DNA of 64,000 nucleotides from Pseudalkalibacillus hwajinpoensis (GCF_015234585.1 NZ_JADFCM010000001.1:868001-932000); one strand, 5' to 3'. Shown: positions 34,717 through 43,128, numbered from the stretch's first letter. Numbers and translations: made by a program. The notes: generated by a model from the sequence alone, not told the origin.

Positions 34717-35387
34717 GATGTCACCTCTAATTTATAGCCAACTCCACGGACAGTAACAATTTCAATAGTGGAAGTGACATCCCGTAAACGTTCCCGTATT
34801 CTTTTTATATGGACATTTACAGTTCTCTCATCCCCCTGGAAATCAATCCCCCATATATTTTCGATTAAGTTATCTCGATTGAAAACTTGATTCGGTCTAG
34901 AAGCTAAGAGGGCTAATAATTCAAACTCCTTTAAAGGCATGATCAGGTGTTGTTTCCCTATTTGAACCTCATAGTTTCTTTTGTCAATTTTTACATCACC
35001 TAAGTTGATGGTATAAGTGGTAGGTTTATCATATCTTCTTAAGACGGCTTGAATACGAAAAATCAATTCCCTTAGCTCAAAAGGTTTCACGATATAATCA
35101 TCTGTTCCAGCAATATACCCATTTTCTTTATCGTGTAGTTGACCCCTTGCGGTTAACAAGATTACGGGAATATCGTAGTTGTTTTTTATTTTTCTTGTAA
35201 CTGTATACCCATCCATCTTAGGCATCATCACGTCCACTATTGCTAAATCGATCGCGTATCTTTCTAAAAGGGACAAGGCTTCTATTCCATTCATAGCTTT
35301 ATGAGTATGGTATCCAGCGTCTCTTAGAGTGGCCTCTACAAGGTTCACAATGTGTGAATCATCATCAATAATTAATATGGTGTTCAT
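34713..35387 (-). CDS. hssR: Haem-stress response regulator (OmpR family)
   Basis: A 224-residue regulator: receiver domain (1-115, phospho-Asp in AIVDVMMPKMDG, Lys in YIVKPFE) and an OmpR winged helix (130-222, GDERTVNVHIKRIRERL). Same length as staphylococcal HssR. It is expected to activate hrtBA. Two TTGTTCACT motifs 31 bases apart lie in its own upstream region, suggesting autoregulation. Confidence 0.82.
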   Translation of the reverse strand: MNTILIIDDDSHIVNLVEATLRDAGYHTHKAMNGIEALSLLERYAIDLAIVDVMMPKMDGYTVTRKIKNNYDIPVILLTARGQLHDKENGYIAGTDDYIVKPFELRELIFRIQAVLRRYDKPTTYTINLGDVKIDKRNYEVQIGKQHLIMPLKEFELLALLASRPNQVFNRDNLIENIWGIDFQGDERTVNVHIKRIRERLRDVTSTIEIVTVRGVGYKLEVTS

Positions 35388-35449
35388 GCTTTCACCCTTT
35401 CAACACTATTTTGATAGGGGGACTTCTCATACCTAGTTTACATTGTAAA

Positions 35450-35489
35450 AGTGAACAATACATTAACTGGTGCATACTTTAGTGAACAA
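35450..35489 (-). promoter_or_regulatory. Pair of TTGTTCACT motifs upstream of hssR
   Basis: Minus-strand TTGTTCACT at 35481-35489 and again at 35450-35458; the second runs into TACAAT, a -10-like hexamer, with no good -35, as expected of an activator-dependent promoter. Confidence 0.45.
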
Positions 35490-35544
35490 GAAAGAAGAGA
35501 CTCTTAAAAAGATAATATTACTACCTTTATCGTGAAACCGAGTA

Positions 35545-36516
35545 TCATGAATAGTCATTTTCATGCTGCTTTGTTGAAATAGATTGTGAAGCTCTTCGTT
35601 TCTTTTGACCTCTCTTTTTATTTCTAGCAGGGGTAGTTAAGATTACGACAGCAACAATAATGCAGAGTCCACCAGCTAATTGTATGTAACCAAACGACTC
35701 ATTTAACCACGTGACTGAAATGATGACAGCTACAAGAGGTTCAATACTGGATAAGATACTCGTTTCAGATGGTGATAAATAGTTTAAGCTACCAATATAA
35801 AGAAGAAATGAAAGTGTTCCACTTGCGATTATCCCTACTAACATAACAGAAGTATTAACTGTGAGATCGTCAGTTAAAACCTTAATACTAAAATCAAGGT
35901 TAAGCAAAAAGGAGAGCACTCCAGCGATTAGCATTCCCCATCCAACGACAAGCAAGACACCCCACCTTTTAATCAACGAAACAGGTTGAACGGTATAAAA
36001 TGTAAAACCTAGCATTGTTAGAATGCCAAAGGAAATGGCTTCTTTGCTTAAAAGAATAGTGTTGTAGGAACCATTTGTAATCAAAAAAAAGAGTCCTATT
36101 AAAGCCATACCTATAGCAATCAATTGCCTTAATGTTGGCAACTTTTTGATTTGGATTGCTACATAAAATGTAATAAGGGTTGGAGCCAGAAATTGAAATA
36201 ACATAGCTGTAACGGCATTACTTACATGGATTGTCTCAATAAAAAAGTATTGAGCACCAAGCATGCCTAAAGTTCCAAACAAAATGAGCTGAAGCCTGTG
36301 GCCTTTAAACTTCCAAATTTCAAAAATCTGCTTTTTTGAACAAGAAAGAAACAATAAAAGAAAAGTGCCAGCGAGTAATAAGCGAAAAACGAGAAAGTCG
36401 ATCGATGAAATGTTGGAGTGTAGGAATAGCCACTGAATCATCGGCCCTGATACTCCCCAGAGTGCAGCTCCACTACTTATCATCATCAATCCGACATGTC
36501 GGTTTTGTAGTTTCAT
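35545..36516 (-). CDS. EamA-family (DMT) transporter
   Basis: A 323-residue exporter with ten hydrophobic segments in two EamA repeats and a Lys/Arg-rich cytoplasmic tail (RNKKRGQKKRR). Signature parts are GAALWGVSGPMIQWL and SSIEPLVAVIISVTWLNE; it looks like the YicL branch of Bacillus. It is divergent from a MocR-type regulator that could control it. Ribosome binding site GGAGGAT. Confidence 0.87.
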   Translation of the reverse strand: MKLQNRHVGLMMISSGAALWGVSGPMIQWLFLHSNISSIDFLVFRLLLAGTFLLLFLSCSKKQIFEIWKFKGHRLQLILFGTLGMLGAQYFFIETIHVSNAVTAMLFQFLAPTLITFYVAIQIKKLPTLRQLIAIGMALIGLFFLITNGSYNTILLSKEAISFGILTMLGFTFYTVQPVSLIKRWGVLLVVGWGMLIAGVLSFLLNLDFSIKVLTDDLTVNTSVMLVGIIASGTLSFLLYIGSLNYLSPSETSILSSIEPLVAVIISVTWLNESFGYIQLAGGLCIIVAVVILTTPARNKKRGQKKRRASQSISTKQHENDYS

Positions 36517-36551
36517 TTTTGATCCTCCATGATGTTAATTCCTATTGTATT

Positions 36552-36616
36552 TGGTATGTAAAATGTGTACCATTGACGTATTATAATAAATAACTGACAC
36601 TGTTGTAAGGGTCAGT
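36552..36616. promoter_or_regulatory. Divergent regulatory region of DMT exporter and MocR gene
   Basis: Two inverted repeats: TGGTA-11-TACCA (36552-36572) and ACTGAC-12-GTCAGT (36593-36616), with TATAAT (36582-36587) between them. They are candidate operators of the MocR protein. Confidence 0.5.
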
Positions 36617-36643
36617 ATTTTGTTAGTTAGGGGGGTCAGATTT

Positions 36644-38032
36644 ATGTGGCAATTAACACCAAACCTTAATGGTGAGAGTAAAGACCCGCTTTATATTCAG
36701 TTATATCTGTATATTAAACATGAGATAAAGAGCGGAAGTTTAGTACCTGACATGAAGTTGCCTTCAAAGCGAAAGTTCGCTCAACATCTTTCAGTTAGTC
36801 AGAATACAGTAGAAACGGCATATGGACAATTGGTAGCAGAAGGCTACATAGAATCACGTCCGAGGAAAGGATATTTTGTATCACCTATTGATGAAGAGAA
36901 CTTTAGCCTCCCCCGTGATGTTCATCATGTTGAAGAGAAACCGTGTAAACATCATGGCTACACGTATAATTTTGCCTATACTGGTGTGGATTTTGAATCG
37001 TTTCCATTGAGCCTCTATCGGAAATTAATGAATGAAGTTTTGCGAAGCGATAATAAAGAAATTTTCCAGCTAGGTCACCCTCAAGGGGAATTTGAATTGC
37101 GTAAATTGCTTTCGGAGTATGTTTACGAAGCGAGGGGAGTGAGATGTTCTCCTAGTCAAATCATCATAGGTTCTGGAACTCAAACCTTATTGAAATTACT
37201 ATTTCAACTATTACCACATAGTAAATTTGCTGTGGAGGATCCTGGGTATCATCGTAAAGTGACGTTGTTTGAAAAAAAAGAAACTCAAGTAGAGTTAATT
37301 CCAATCGATTCAGACGGAATGCTTTTCTCCAATTTAAAAGGAAGTAGTGCTGATGTAGCGATTGTAACGCCATCTCATCAGTTTCCTTGTGGAATGATTA
37401 TGCCAGTTTCAAGACGCTTGCAACTACTAAAGTGGGCAAGAGAGGAAGAAGACCGGTATATTATTGAAGATGATTATGATAGTGAATTCCGCTATAGTGG
37501 CAAGCCAATTCCCGCACTTCAAGGATTAGATACTGGAGAGAATGTGATATATATGGGTACGTTCTCGAAAGCGTTATTGCCTTCATTGCGGATTAGCTAT
37601 ATGGTTTTGCCTGCTTCACTTATCAAAACCTATCAAAATGAGTTTTTCTTTTATACCCAAACCGTCTCACGTATTGATCAGAAGGTCTTAAAAAAATTTT
37701 TAAAAAGAGGGCACTGGGAACGCCATATTCAAAAAATGAAAATGATTTATCGAAAAAAAAGAGATGTGCTTATAGATGAGATTGCGCAATACTTCCCTGA
37801 AACAGTTGAAGTCATCGGTCAAGATTCTGGTTTGCATCTCATGTTACGTCTTAATAACGGGATGACCGAACAAGAAGCTATTGATCGGGCAGCAAAGCTA
37901 GGTATAAAAGTGAACGCCGTGTCTGAATATGGAAAAAATGATGGTCAAACTGTTATTATGGGTTTTGCAGTGCTAACGACAGAACAAATAAAAGCAGGAG
38001 TTAAACTGCTTGCAAAAGCATGGTTTGATTAA
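36644..38032 (+). CDS. MocR/PdxR-family regulator (GntR HTH fused to aminotransferase-like domain)
   Basis: A 462-residue fusion: GntR winged helix (1-75, LPSKRKFAQHLSVSQNTVETAYGQL) and a fold-type-I aminotransferase domain (about 105-455) that keeps the PLP lysine (about 309, in GTFSKALLPS), IIEDDYDSEFRY and a GSGTQ phosphate-binding loop. MocR proteins use PLP or an aldimine as signal. Flanked by DMT exporters on both sides, it likely regulates an efflux or amine-related function. Start ATG 36644 follows AGGGGGG; the frame to 36620 is rejected. Confidence 0.88.
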   Translation: MWQLTPNLNGESKDPLYIQLYLYIKHEIKSGSLVPDMKLPSKRKFAQHLSVSQNTVETAYGQLVAEGYIESRPRKGYFVSPIDEENFSLPRDVHHVEEKPCKHHGYTYNFAYTGVDFESFPLSLYRKLMNEVLRSDNKEIFQLGHPQGEFELRKLLSEYVYEARGVRCSPSQIIIGSGTQTLLKLLFQLLPHSKFAVEDPGYHRKVTLFEKKETQVELIPIDSDGMLFSNLKGSSADVAIVTPSHQFPCGMIMPVSRRLQLLKWAREEEDRYIIEDDYDSEFRYSGKPIPALQGLDTGENVIYMGTFSKALLPSLRISYMVLPASLIKTYQNEFFFYTQTVSRIDQKVLKKFLKRGHWERHIQKMKMIYRKKRDVLIDEIAQYFPETVEVIGQDSGLHLMLRLNNGMTEQEAIDRAAKLGIKVNAVSEYGKNDGQTVIMGFAVLTTEQIKAGVKLLAKAWFD

Positions 38033-38068
38033 GAAAGATAATGTAGTGGGTAAATTGGAGGTATATGC

Positions 38069-38977
38069 ATGAATTCTAAAGTGTTTTTCTTGGCATTTAT
38101 AACAATTGTTATATGGGGTTCTACCTTTGCAGCGATTAGAGCTAGCTTACATGGAGGGTATTCTTCAGGGCATTTAGTACTCGTTCGGTATCTGATCGCA
38201 TCGAGTGCATTTTTAATGTATGCGTTATGGCCAGGGGTCAAATTCAGGCTTCCGAAAGGGGGAGATCTGCCTGGAATTCTTGCCCTCGGATGGATTGGAA
38301 TTAGTATTTATCATATAGGCGTCACGTTTGGTGAACAAACGATTTCAGCAGGAACAACGGGGATGTTGATTGGATCTGCGCCAGTGTTTACAGCGTTAAT
38401 CGCTGTTCTTGTGTTAAATGAGAAGTTAGGGACATTTGGATGGATTGGTCTCGGTATTGGTTTTATTGGAATTATCTTAATCACACTTGGGACATCGGGT
38501 CCTGCTTTTGAAATATCGAGTGGTGCGTTATTAGTCTTGATGGCAGCAATAGCAACGTCTTTTTTCTTCGTATTTCAAAAACCTTATTTTAAACGGTACA
38601 AACCAATAGAATTGGCAGCCTATTTTACATGGGCTGGTACATTGCCTTTCTTTTGTTTTACTCCAGATGTGCTTCAAACGATTCAAGGAGCCACCCTTGA
38701 AGCTAATTTGTCTGCCATTTATGTTGGGATATTCCCAGCAGCCATTGCCTATGTAACCTGGTCGACTGCACTTTCTTTGGGTAATGCTAGTTCTGTAACA
38801 AGTATGATGTATCTAGAGCCAGCAATAGCAATCTTTATTGCGTGGATTTGGTTAAATGAATGGCCAAGTACGTTGTCTCTTATAGGAGGCGTCGTTGCAA
38901 TTACAGGCGTGATTGTCGTGAATGGGATAGGTAGTAAGCAACAACGAATTAGGAGTAAAGGCTTCAATGCTCTATAA
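38069..38977 (+). CDS. EamA-family (DMT) transporter
   Basis: A 302-residue exporter with about ten helices. Features are VIWGSTFAAIRASL at the N-terminus, ISAGTTGMLIGSAPVFTAL and SMMYLEPAIAIFIAWIWLNE. It follows the MocR regulator by 36 bases in the same direction, probably in the same transcript. Ribosome binding site TTGGAGG. It differs from the divergent DMT gene and from the one at 19794. Confidence 0.88.
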   Translation: MNSKVFFLAFITIVIWGSTFAAIRASLHGGYSSGHLVLVRYLIASSAFLMYALWPGVKFRLPKGGDLPGILALGWIGISIYHIGVTFGEQTISAGTTGMLIGSAPVFTALIAVLVLNEKLGTFGWIGLGIGFIGIILITLGTSGPAFEISSGALLVLMAAIATSFFFVFQKPYFKRYKPIELAAYFTWAGTLPFFCFTPDVLQTIQGATLEANLSAIYVGIFPAAIAYVTWSTALSLGNASSVTSMMYLEPAIAIFIAWIWLNEWPSTLSLIGGVVAITGVIVVNGIGSKQQRIRSKGFNAL

Positions 38978-39287
38978 AACAAGTGATATATTGAACTATC
39001 TAAAAAAATCGAGACAGGGTTAGATGACAAAGAATTTAGAGACATGCGTAATCGATTAGAAATAGAGAATGATGAACTGAACGATAGAACCATAGAGTTA
39101 TTTAAAACGAACGCACGCTCACGTACCATTTCTTCAGTCAAAGATTTCTTTCCTAACAAAAGTTAAAGGGTCTATAACGCAAACCTTCAAAACATCAGAA
39201 GAACTTTTTCAAAAAGGGAGAATTGAGGGAAAACGTTTATCAAAAATATATGAGGAAATCGTATGGTAGCTATTTTTCTTATTCACT
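38978..39287 (+). pseudogene. Decayed gene fragments
   Basis: Two stop-terminated frames without starts are visible: about 39007-39165, ending RTISSVKDFFPNKS, and about 39170-39269, containing TFKTSEELFQKGRIEGK and ending IYEEIVW. The second has the flavour of the C-terminus of Rpn/YhgA-type recombination-promoting nucleases, a weak impression. They sit at the edge between the repeat-free island and the second repeat block, where debris from past rearrangement would be expected. Confidence 0.5.
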
Positions 39288-39399
39288 TAACGGGAGCGTT
39301 TACTTAATAAAAAGTAAGCGCTTTTTGTATGTTTAAAGCAGCACTTCTGATGCATAAGAAAAGATTGCCATTTGCAATTGGTTTTGAAATAATTGGTAC
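39288..39399 (+). repeat. Array repeat copy 15 (first of second block)
   Basis: TTAACGGGAGCG core, hairpin GCGTTTACTT/AAGTAAGCGC with TTTTTG, and tail TTTGAAATAATTGGTAC at 39383-39399, preceded by GATTGCCA as at 58549. Confidence 0.75.
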
Positions 39400-39450
39400 T
39401 TGAATGATTAGAAATTTTTTTATTGAAAAGGTTGTAGTGAGGTGAATTTT

Positions 39451-39660
39451 ATGGAAAAAAATACAGAAGATCGGATCCTTAAAGAACTTCAAAATATTAA
39501 TCAATCTCTGAAGGTTATGAGTGAAAGTCAAGAAGTGAAGCCAGGGTGGGAATTATTAGGTATGGTCAAAGCATTGTTACTTGGCATCTTAATTGTTGGT
39601 CCTGGGATTGCAGTTGGCTACGGTCTTTTGCAGGTCTTAAGTAGTTGGATCGCGAATTAA
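39451..39660 (+). CDS. Small protein with coiled coil and one TM helix
   Basis: A 69-residue protein: a charged N-terminal helix (EDRILKELQNINQSLKVM) followed by a hydrophobic segment (ALLLGILIVGPGIAVGYGLL). GAGGTG at 39439-39444 supports ATG 39451. It precedes the ccdA-like gene by 57 bases and may share its transcript. Confidence 0.55.
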   Translation: MEKNTEDRILKELQNINQSLKVMSESQEVKPGWELLGMVKALLLGILIVGPGIAVGYGLLQVLSSWIAN

Positions 39661-39717
39661 CAGCAGCACCTAAGGACAGTAAAAAGTTTTTTTGCCCTTT
39701 AGGGATTGGAGGAAGTA

Positions 39718-40437
39718 ATGGAAGAAGTTACTGTAATGCTTGCTTTTGTTGGAGGTTTATTAGCATTTATTTCACCTTGTTGTTTACCACTTTACCCTTC
39801 TTTTCTCTCATACATAACAGGTGTTTCGGTAAGTGAATTAAAGGGAGATAATGGTGGATTTAATCGTAAAAAGGTATTGTTACATTCAATTTTGTTTTCG
39901 ATCGGTTTTTCAATCATATATTATGTCCTAGGTTTTTCAGTAAGTAGCGCAAGTTCTATATTTGTAAAATATAAAGACCTCGTCAGAATGTTAGGTGGAA
40001 TCTTTATTACTTTAATGGGCTTGTTCCTAATGGGAGTAATCCAACCTAAATTTATGATGAGAGAATTTAGGTTCAAGCAAAAGAAAAGAGGAGCAAACTA
40101 TCTTAATTCTCTTCTAGTAGGTTTCATTTTTGCAGCTGGTTGGACTCCCTGCATTGGACCAATATTTGGTGCTATTATGTATGCAACTGCTTTAAATCCG
40201 GCACAAACTTTTATGAACATAACCGCCTATTCAATGGGTTTTTGTATTCCATTTATTTTAATGGCATTTTTCATTAGTAAGACGAGGTTCTTGTTGAAAT
40301 ACTCGGATATGCTGATGAAAATCGGGGGAACAATAATGGTTGTTTTAGGGGTAATGCTATATTTCAATAAGCTAGTTTATATCAATGTATGGTTTTCCCA
40401 ATTTCAATATCGATTTTATGAATGGTTTGGTTTGTAA
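39718..40437 (+). CDS. ccdA: CcdA-type thiol-disulphide transmembrane electron transporter
   Basis: A 239-residue, six-helix DsbD/CcdA family protein that carries reducing equivalents across the membrane for cytochrome c maturation or extracellular thioredoxin-like proteins. The redox cysteines are visible in FISPCCLPLYPSF (helix 1) and AGWTPCIGPIF (helix 4). No thioredoxin-like partner (ResA/StoA) is encoded nearby, which is unusual. TTGGAGGA at 39706-39713 favours ATG 39718. Being inside the repeat array, it is likely an accessory copy beside a housekeeping one elsewhere (inference). Confidence 0.87.
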   Translation: MEEVTVMLAFVGGLLAFISPCCLPLYPSFLSYITGVSVSELKGDNGGFNRKKVLLHSILFSIGFSIIYYVLGFSVSSASSIFVKYKDLVRMLGGIFITLMGLFLMGVIQPKFMMREFRFKQKKRGANYLNSLLVGFIFAAGWTPCIGPIFGAIMYATALNPAQTFMNITAYSMGFCIPFILMAFFISKTRFLLKYSDMLMKIGGTIMVVLGVMLYFNKLVYINVWFSQFQYRFYEWFGL

Positions 40438-40452
40438 GAAACAAATATTGAT

Positions 40453-40545
40453 CTTCAACAATCTCGGAGCATATCTCGAAATAGATATGTTCTTTTTTTG
40501 TATAAGAGATGGATTTTTCAGAACTATTTTGAAATAATTGGTATT
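40453..40545 (+). repeat. Array repeat copy 16 (full length)
   Basis: TTCAACAATCTCGGAGC core, hairpin GAGCATATCT/AGATATGTTC with T7, and tail TTTGAAATAATTGGTATT at 40528-40545. The CATATCT arm is a compensated variant of CTTATCT. Confidence 0.82.
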
Positions 40546-40574
40546 GGAAGAATAAATAAATGGAGGGATATATT

Positions 40575-40970
40575 TTGAAAGTTGAATTTACAGGTCATGA
40601 ATTAAACCCAGGTCACGACATGAAGAAATTATCGATAATGACGGCACAATGCCTAGTAGAGGAAATGCAAGATGGAGTCGAGGATCAGAGAAAGATTCAA
40701 ATCACTACATCAAATTCCTTAATCATTGCAGATAAACTAAATACCGCAGAGCCAAATGAGAGCAAGATGACGTTACTTGATAAGGCGCTATTGAAATCTG
40801 AGGATACTATGTTCCCTCTAATAAATGAAGGCAGCGTGACAAACTTTAACGGGATGCTTGTTTTGAGTAATGTAAAGATTGTCCCATTTGCTAACCCTGA
40901 CAATGTCATTGAGTATGATAGTTATGCTCTTTATACTGATCATATTATGGGGTTCGGTCTAACAGAGTAG
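40575..40970 (+). CDS. Hypothetical protein
   Basis: A 131-residue soluble, acidic protein with no recognised family. The frame opens at ATG 40560, but TGGAGGGA (40561-40568) overlaps that codon, so translation should start at TTG 40575 (MKVEFTGHELNPGHDM). Sole gene between repeat copies 16 and 17; the repeat begins 25 bases after its stop. Confidence 0.6.
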   Translation: MKVEFTGHELNPGHDMKKLSIMTAQCLVEEMQDGVEDQRKIQITTSNSLIIADKLNTAEPNESKMTLLDKALLKSEDTMFPLINEGSVTNFNGMLVLSNVKIVPFANPDNVIEYDSYALYTDHIMGFGLTE

Positions 40971-40994
40971 TGGAAGAAGAAGTTTTGTTTTACT

Positions 40995-41088
40995 TCTTCC
41001 ACAAAATCGGAGCTTATCTGTAATGGGGTAGGCTTTCTTTGTGAATAATTAGTCGAGTTATTTACGCTCCTTTGAAACAATTGGAATA
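40995..41088 (+). repeat. Array repeat copy 17 (full length)
   Basis: TTCTTCCACAAAATCGGAGC core, hairpin region GAGCTTATCT...GGGTAGGCT, variant tail TTTGAAACAATTGGAATA (41071-41088) exactly as in copy 8. Left edge of the duplicated unit, copy B. Confidence 0.78.
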
Positions 41089-41133
41089 AAGTTTTAGAGA
41101 TATTGAATTGAAGATCTAAAAGGTGGAATGAAG

Positions 41134-41283
41134 TTGAAAGGATTATTTATTTCAATATTTACTTTTATAATAGTTTGGGCATTATATGGAATATTTTTTA
41201 ATGACTTTGAAGAGGATATTTTATTTTTTACATTAGTAGGCATTATTACTGGTTATAACATTGGTAAAAGGCAGCATGATTAA
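41134..41283 (+). CDS. 49-residue two-TM protein, copy B of a duplicated unit
   Basis: Starts with TTG after AGGTGG and is identical to the peptide at 25839 except for four residues. The sequence before and after the gene is also conserved, out to the repeat on each side. Confidence 0.6.
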   Translation: MKGLFISIFTFIIVWALYGIFFNDFEEDILFFTLVGIITGYNIGKRQHD

Positions 41284-41302
41284 AATAGATGAAGAAAGTA
41301 TT

Positions 41303-41395
41303 TCTTCCATTATCTCGGAGCTTATCTGTAATAAGATAGGCTCTTTTTAGTGAAAAAGATGGATTTATTAGCTCTGATTTGAAATAATTGGTATT
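41303..41395 (+). repeat. Array repeat copy 18 (full length)
   Basis: TTCCATTATCTCGGAGC core, hairpin GAGCTTATCT/AGATAGGCTC with T5, tail TTTGAAATAATTGGTATT at 41378-41395. Confidence 0.83.
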
Positions 41396-41456
41396 AAGCA
41401 TTTTGATTAAAATTAGATGTTAATCGAACTACTTTATACTCTAGGAGAATTATTAT

Positions 41457-41654
41457 TTGAATACCAAAAAACTTGATTTGATCATCTTATTAACCCTGAC
41501 CGTTGCAGTTCCGGTATGTATAATTCTACCGTACCTGGGAATAGTTCCGGACCTTTTACTATTCATCATCTTGCCAGTAGGAATTATCTTTTGCCTCATA
41601 GGGGTAATGGCTTCTGTTCTAAGGATACAAACCAGTGGTTGGAAACAATCATAA
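41457..41654 (+). CDS. 65-residue two-TM protein
   Basis: Two hydrophobic stretches (LIILLTLTVAVPVCIIL and LLLFIILPVGIIFCLIGVMA). Starts with TTG eight bases after TAGGAGA. Unknown family; sole gene between repeat copies 18 and 19. Confidence 0.58.
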   Translation: MNTKKLDLIILLTLTVAVPVCIILPYLGIVPDLLLFIILPVGIIFCLIGVMASVLRIQTSGWKQS

Positions 41655-41664
41655 CAAATATTAA

Positions 41665-41692
41665 TGTTCCATAATCTCGGAGCAACTCAAGA
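41665..41692 (+). repeat. Array repeat copy 19 (short type)
   Basis: GTTCCATAATCTCGGAGCAACTC; copy 20 begins about 20 bases later with no gene between. Confidence 0.7.
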
Positions 41693-41709
41693 ATATGGAA
41701 TTGAGTCCA

Positions 41710-41756
41710 TTGTTCTGTTAAATCGGAGCGTTTACTTAATAAAAAGTAAGCTCTCA
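41710..41756 (+). repeat. Array repeat copy 20 (terminator type)
   Basis: TGTTCTGTTAAATCGGAGCG core, hairpin GCGTTTACTT/AAGTAAGCTC, as in copies 15 and 22. Confidence 0.72.
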
Positions 41757-41868
41757 ATGTAGGTTTAGGAGATGATTCTGGAATGTTGGTAGGAGAATTA
41801 AGTCTTCTTACTCCTTTGTTACTGAATTAGAAAGAGACTATAAATAATTAATTTAAAGAGGTGATACT

Positions 41869-42048
41869 TTGAAGTCAGATAAGCCTTTACCTTTATCTTT
41901 AATACTTGTTTACTTATTTATAGTAATATCTACTTTTTTCGTATATTTCACAGTATCAAACCCTTATCTTAAGTCCTTTCTAATTATCGCTTTATTGGCA
42001 TTAAGTACCGCATATAAATGGAAATATTTCCGAAAGAAAGAAAATTAG
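41869..42048 (+). CDS. 59-residue two-TM protein
   Basis: Hydrophobic segments LSLILVYLFIVISTFFVYF and FLIIALLALSTAY with a basic tail KWKYFRKKEN. TTG start after AAAGAGGTG (41855-41863). Same general plan as the other short membrane proteins of the array but no sequence identity. Confidence 0.55.
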   Translation: MKSDKPLPLSLILVYLFIVISTFFVYFTVSNPYLKSFLIIALLALSTAYKWKYFRKKEN

Positions 42049-42419
42049 ACTTGAGAGCAGCTTTTTCAATTTCAGTGGAGTTACTATTAGTGCATACAAT
42101 AGATACTACGAGTCTTAAGCAATCTTGGAGCTTATCTGTAATAGGATAGGCTTTTTTTAATATGAAAGAAAAGATTGAGTTGTTCTAAATGATTTGAAAT
42201 AATTGGTATTAAATGCCTGGGCAGGTTTATGGAAGATTTGAATTCGAGATAATCAGGTAATGAGTTGTTAGGAAATCCTCATAAATCTATGAATCTGAAA
42301 GTTGAACCATCATAAGATATAGACTAAGAAATGCATGAGACCAGATATATGAAACTTCTGTAGATTGAAATCGTATGAAAAAATATGGAGATTACTTATT
42401 CTATTAGGTGAAAGAAGTG
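42049..42419 (+). other. 371-bp gap with repeat copy 21 and a segment shared with the CBASS upstream region
   Basis: After copy 21 (42113-42210), positions 42219-42257 match 14027-14064. The remaining 160 bases before the next start codon show no gene or clear promoter. Confidence 0.5.
42113..42210 (+). repeat. Array repeat copy 21 (full length)
   Basis: TTAAGCAATCTTGGAGC (core with C-to-T), hairpin GAGCTTATCT/GGATAGGCT with T7, AAAAGATTGAGTT, tail TTTGAAATAATTGGTATT at 42193-42210. Confidence 0.8.
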
Positions 42420-43019
42420 ATGCAGTTAATGTTTTCTACATACACCCACTTACAAATCAATCAAGATGGAATAATAAAGAGTAAAAGTAGTCAATACTCA
42501 ATACGCTCTGATGGCAAACTAATAGGTACGATTGAGGAATCAATAGACACATCAAGAGATTGGAAAAATCAATTTTTGAATCTAATTAACCTTCATCCTG
42601 TGTCGAGTAAGAAGCTGAGAATTACTAATTCAAAGGGAAAAGTCGTAGCTCATACTATTAAAAATAGAGGTTTTAGCAAAGACATAGAAATTTATGACGA
42701 ATTTGGAAGCAATGTTGTAATATTGCAACAAGAATTAAAAATGAGATCTCAAACGTTATTAGCAATGTATCCAGATGAAACTCTTTTTCTGAAAGCAACT
42801 GGGGGAAATGGTTCATTAGATTTTACGGTTATTGAAGAAGAAAGTGAAACAGAGATTTCGAGGATTAAAAAACGTTCTATCTCAAACCCAAACCTTAAAG
42901 AATCTTTATTTTCTGGAGATCTATATCATATTAATAATCATAAGCAGATAACGGTAAGGCAGCAACTCGTTGTGGTAATAATGACGATAGTGATCAGTGA
43001 GCAATTACACAATGCGTAA
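42420..43019 (+). CDS. LURP-one/tubby-like beta-barrel protein (tentative)
   Basis: A 199-residue protein. The middle shows short beta strands separated by turns (LIGTIEES, LRITNSKGKVVAHTIKN, IEIYDEFGSNVVILQQ, LFLKATGGNGSLDFTVIEEE), reminiscent of tubby C-terminal-like/LURP-one folds found in Bacillus. The C-terminal part ends in a hydrophobic stretch QLVVVIMTIVISEQ. Family assignment is a guess. Start ATG 42420 fits AGGTGA at 42406-42411 better than GTG 42408. Confidence 0.55.
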   Translation: MQLMFSTYTHLQINQDGIIKSKSSQYSIRSDGKLIGTIEESIDTSRDWKNQFLNLINLHPVSSKKLRITNSKGKVVAHTIKNRGFSKDIEIYDEFGSNVVILQQELKMRSQTLLAMYPDETLFLKATGGNGSLDFTVIEEESETEISRIKKRSISNPNLKESLFSGDLYHINNHKQITVRQQLVVVIMTIVISEQLHNA

Positions 43020-43083
43020 AAAAGTTAAAGGTACAAATTGCTTCTTACGACAATAACGATTGTTATTCGCAATAACTTAGAAT

Positions 43084-43128
43084 CTTCCAGATAATCGGAG
43101 CGTTTACTTAATAAAAAGTAAGCGCTCT
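43084..43128 (+). repeat. Array repeat copy 22 (terminator type)
   Basis: TTCCAGATAATCGGAGCG core, hairpin GCGTTTACTT/AAGTAAGCGC. It closely matches copy 20 from the core to CTC. Confidence 0.73.
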
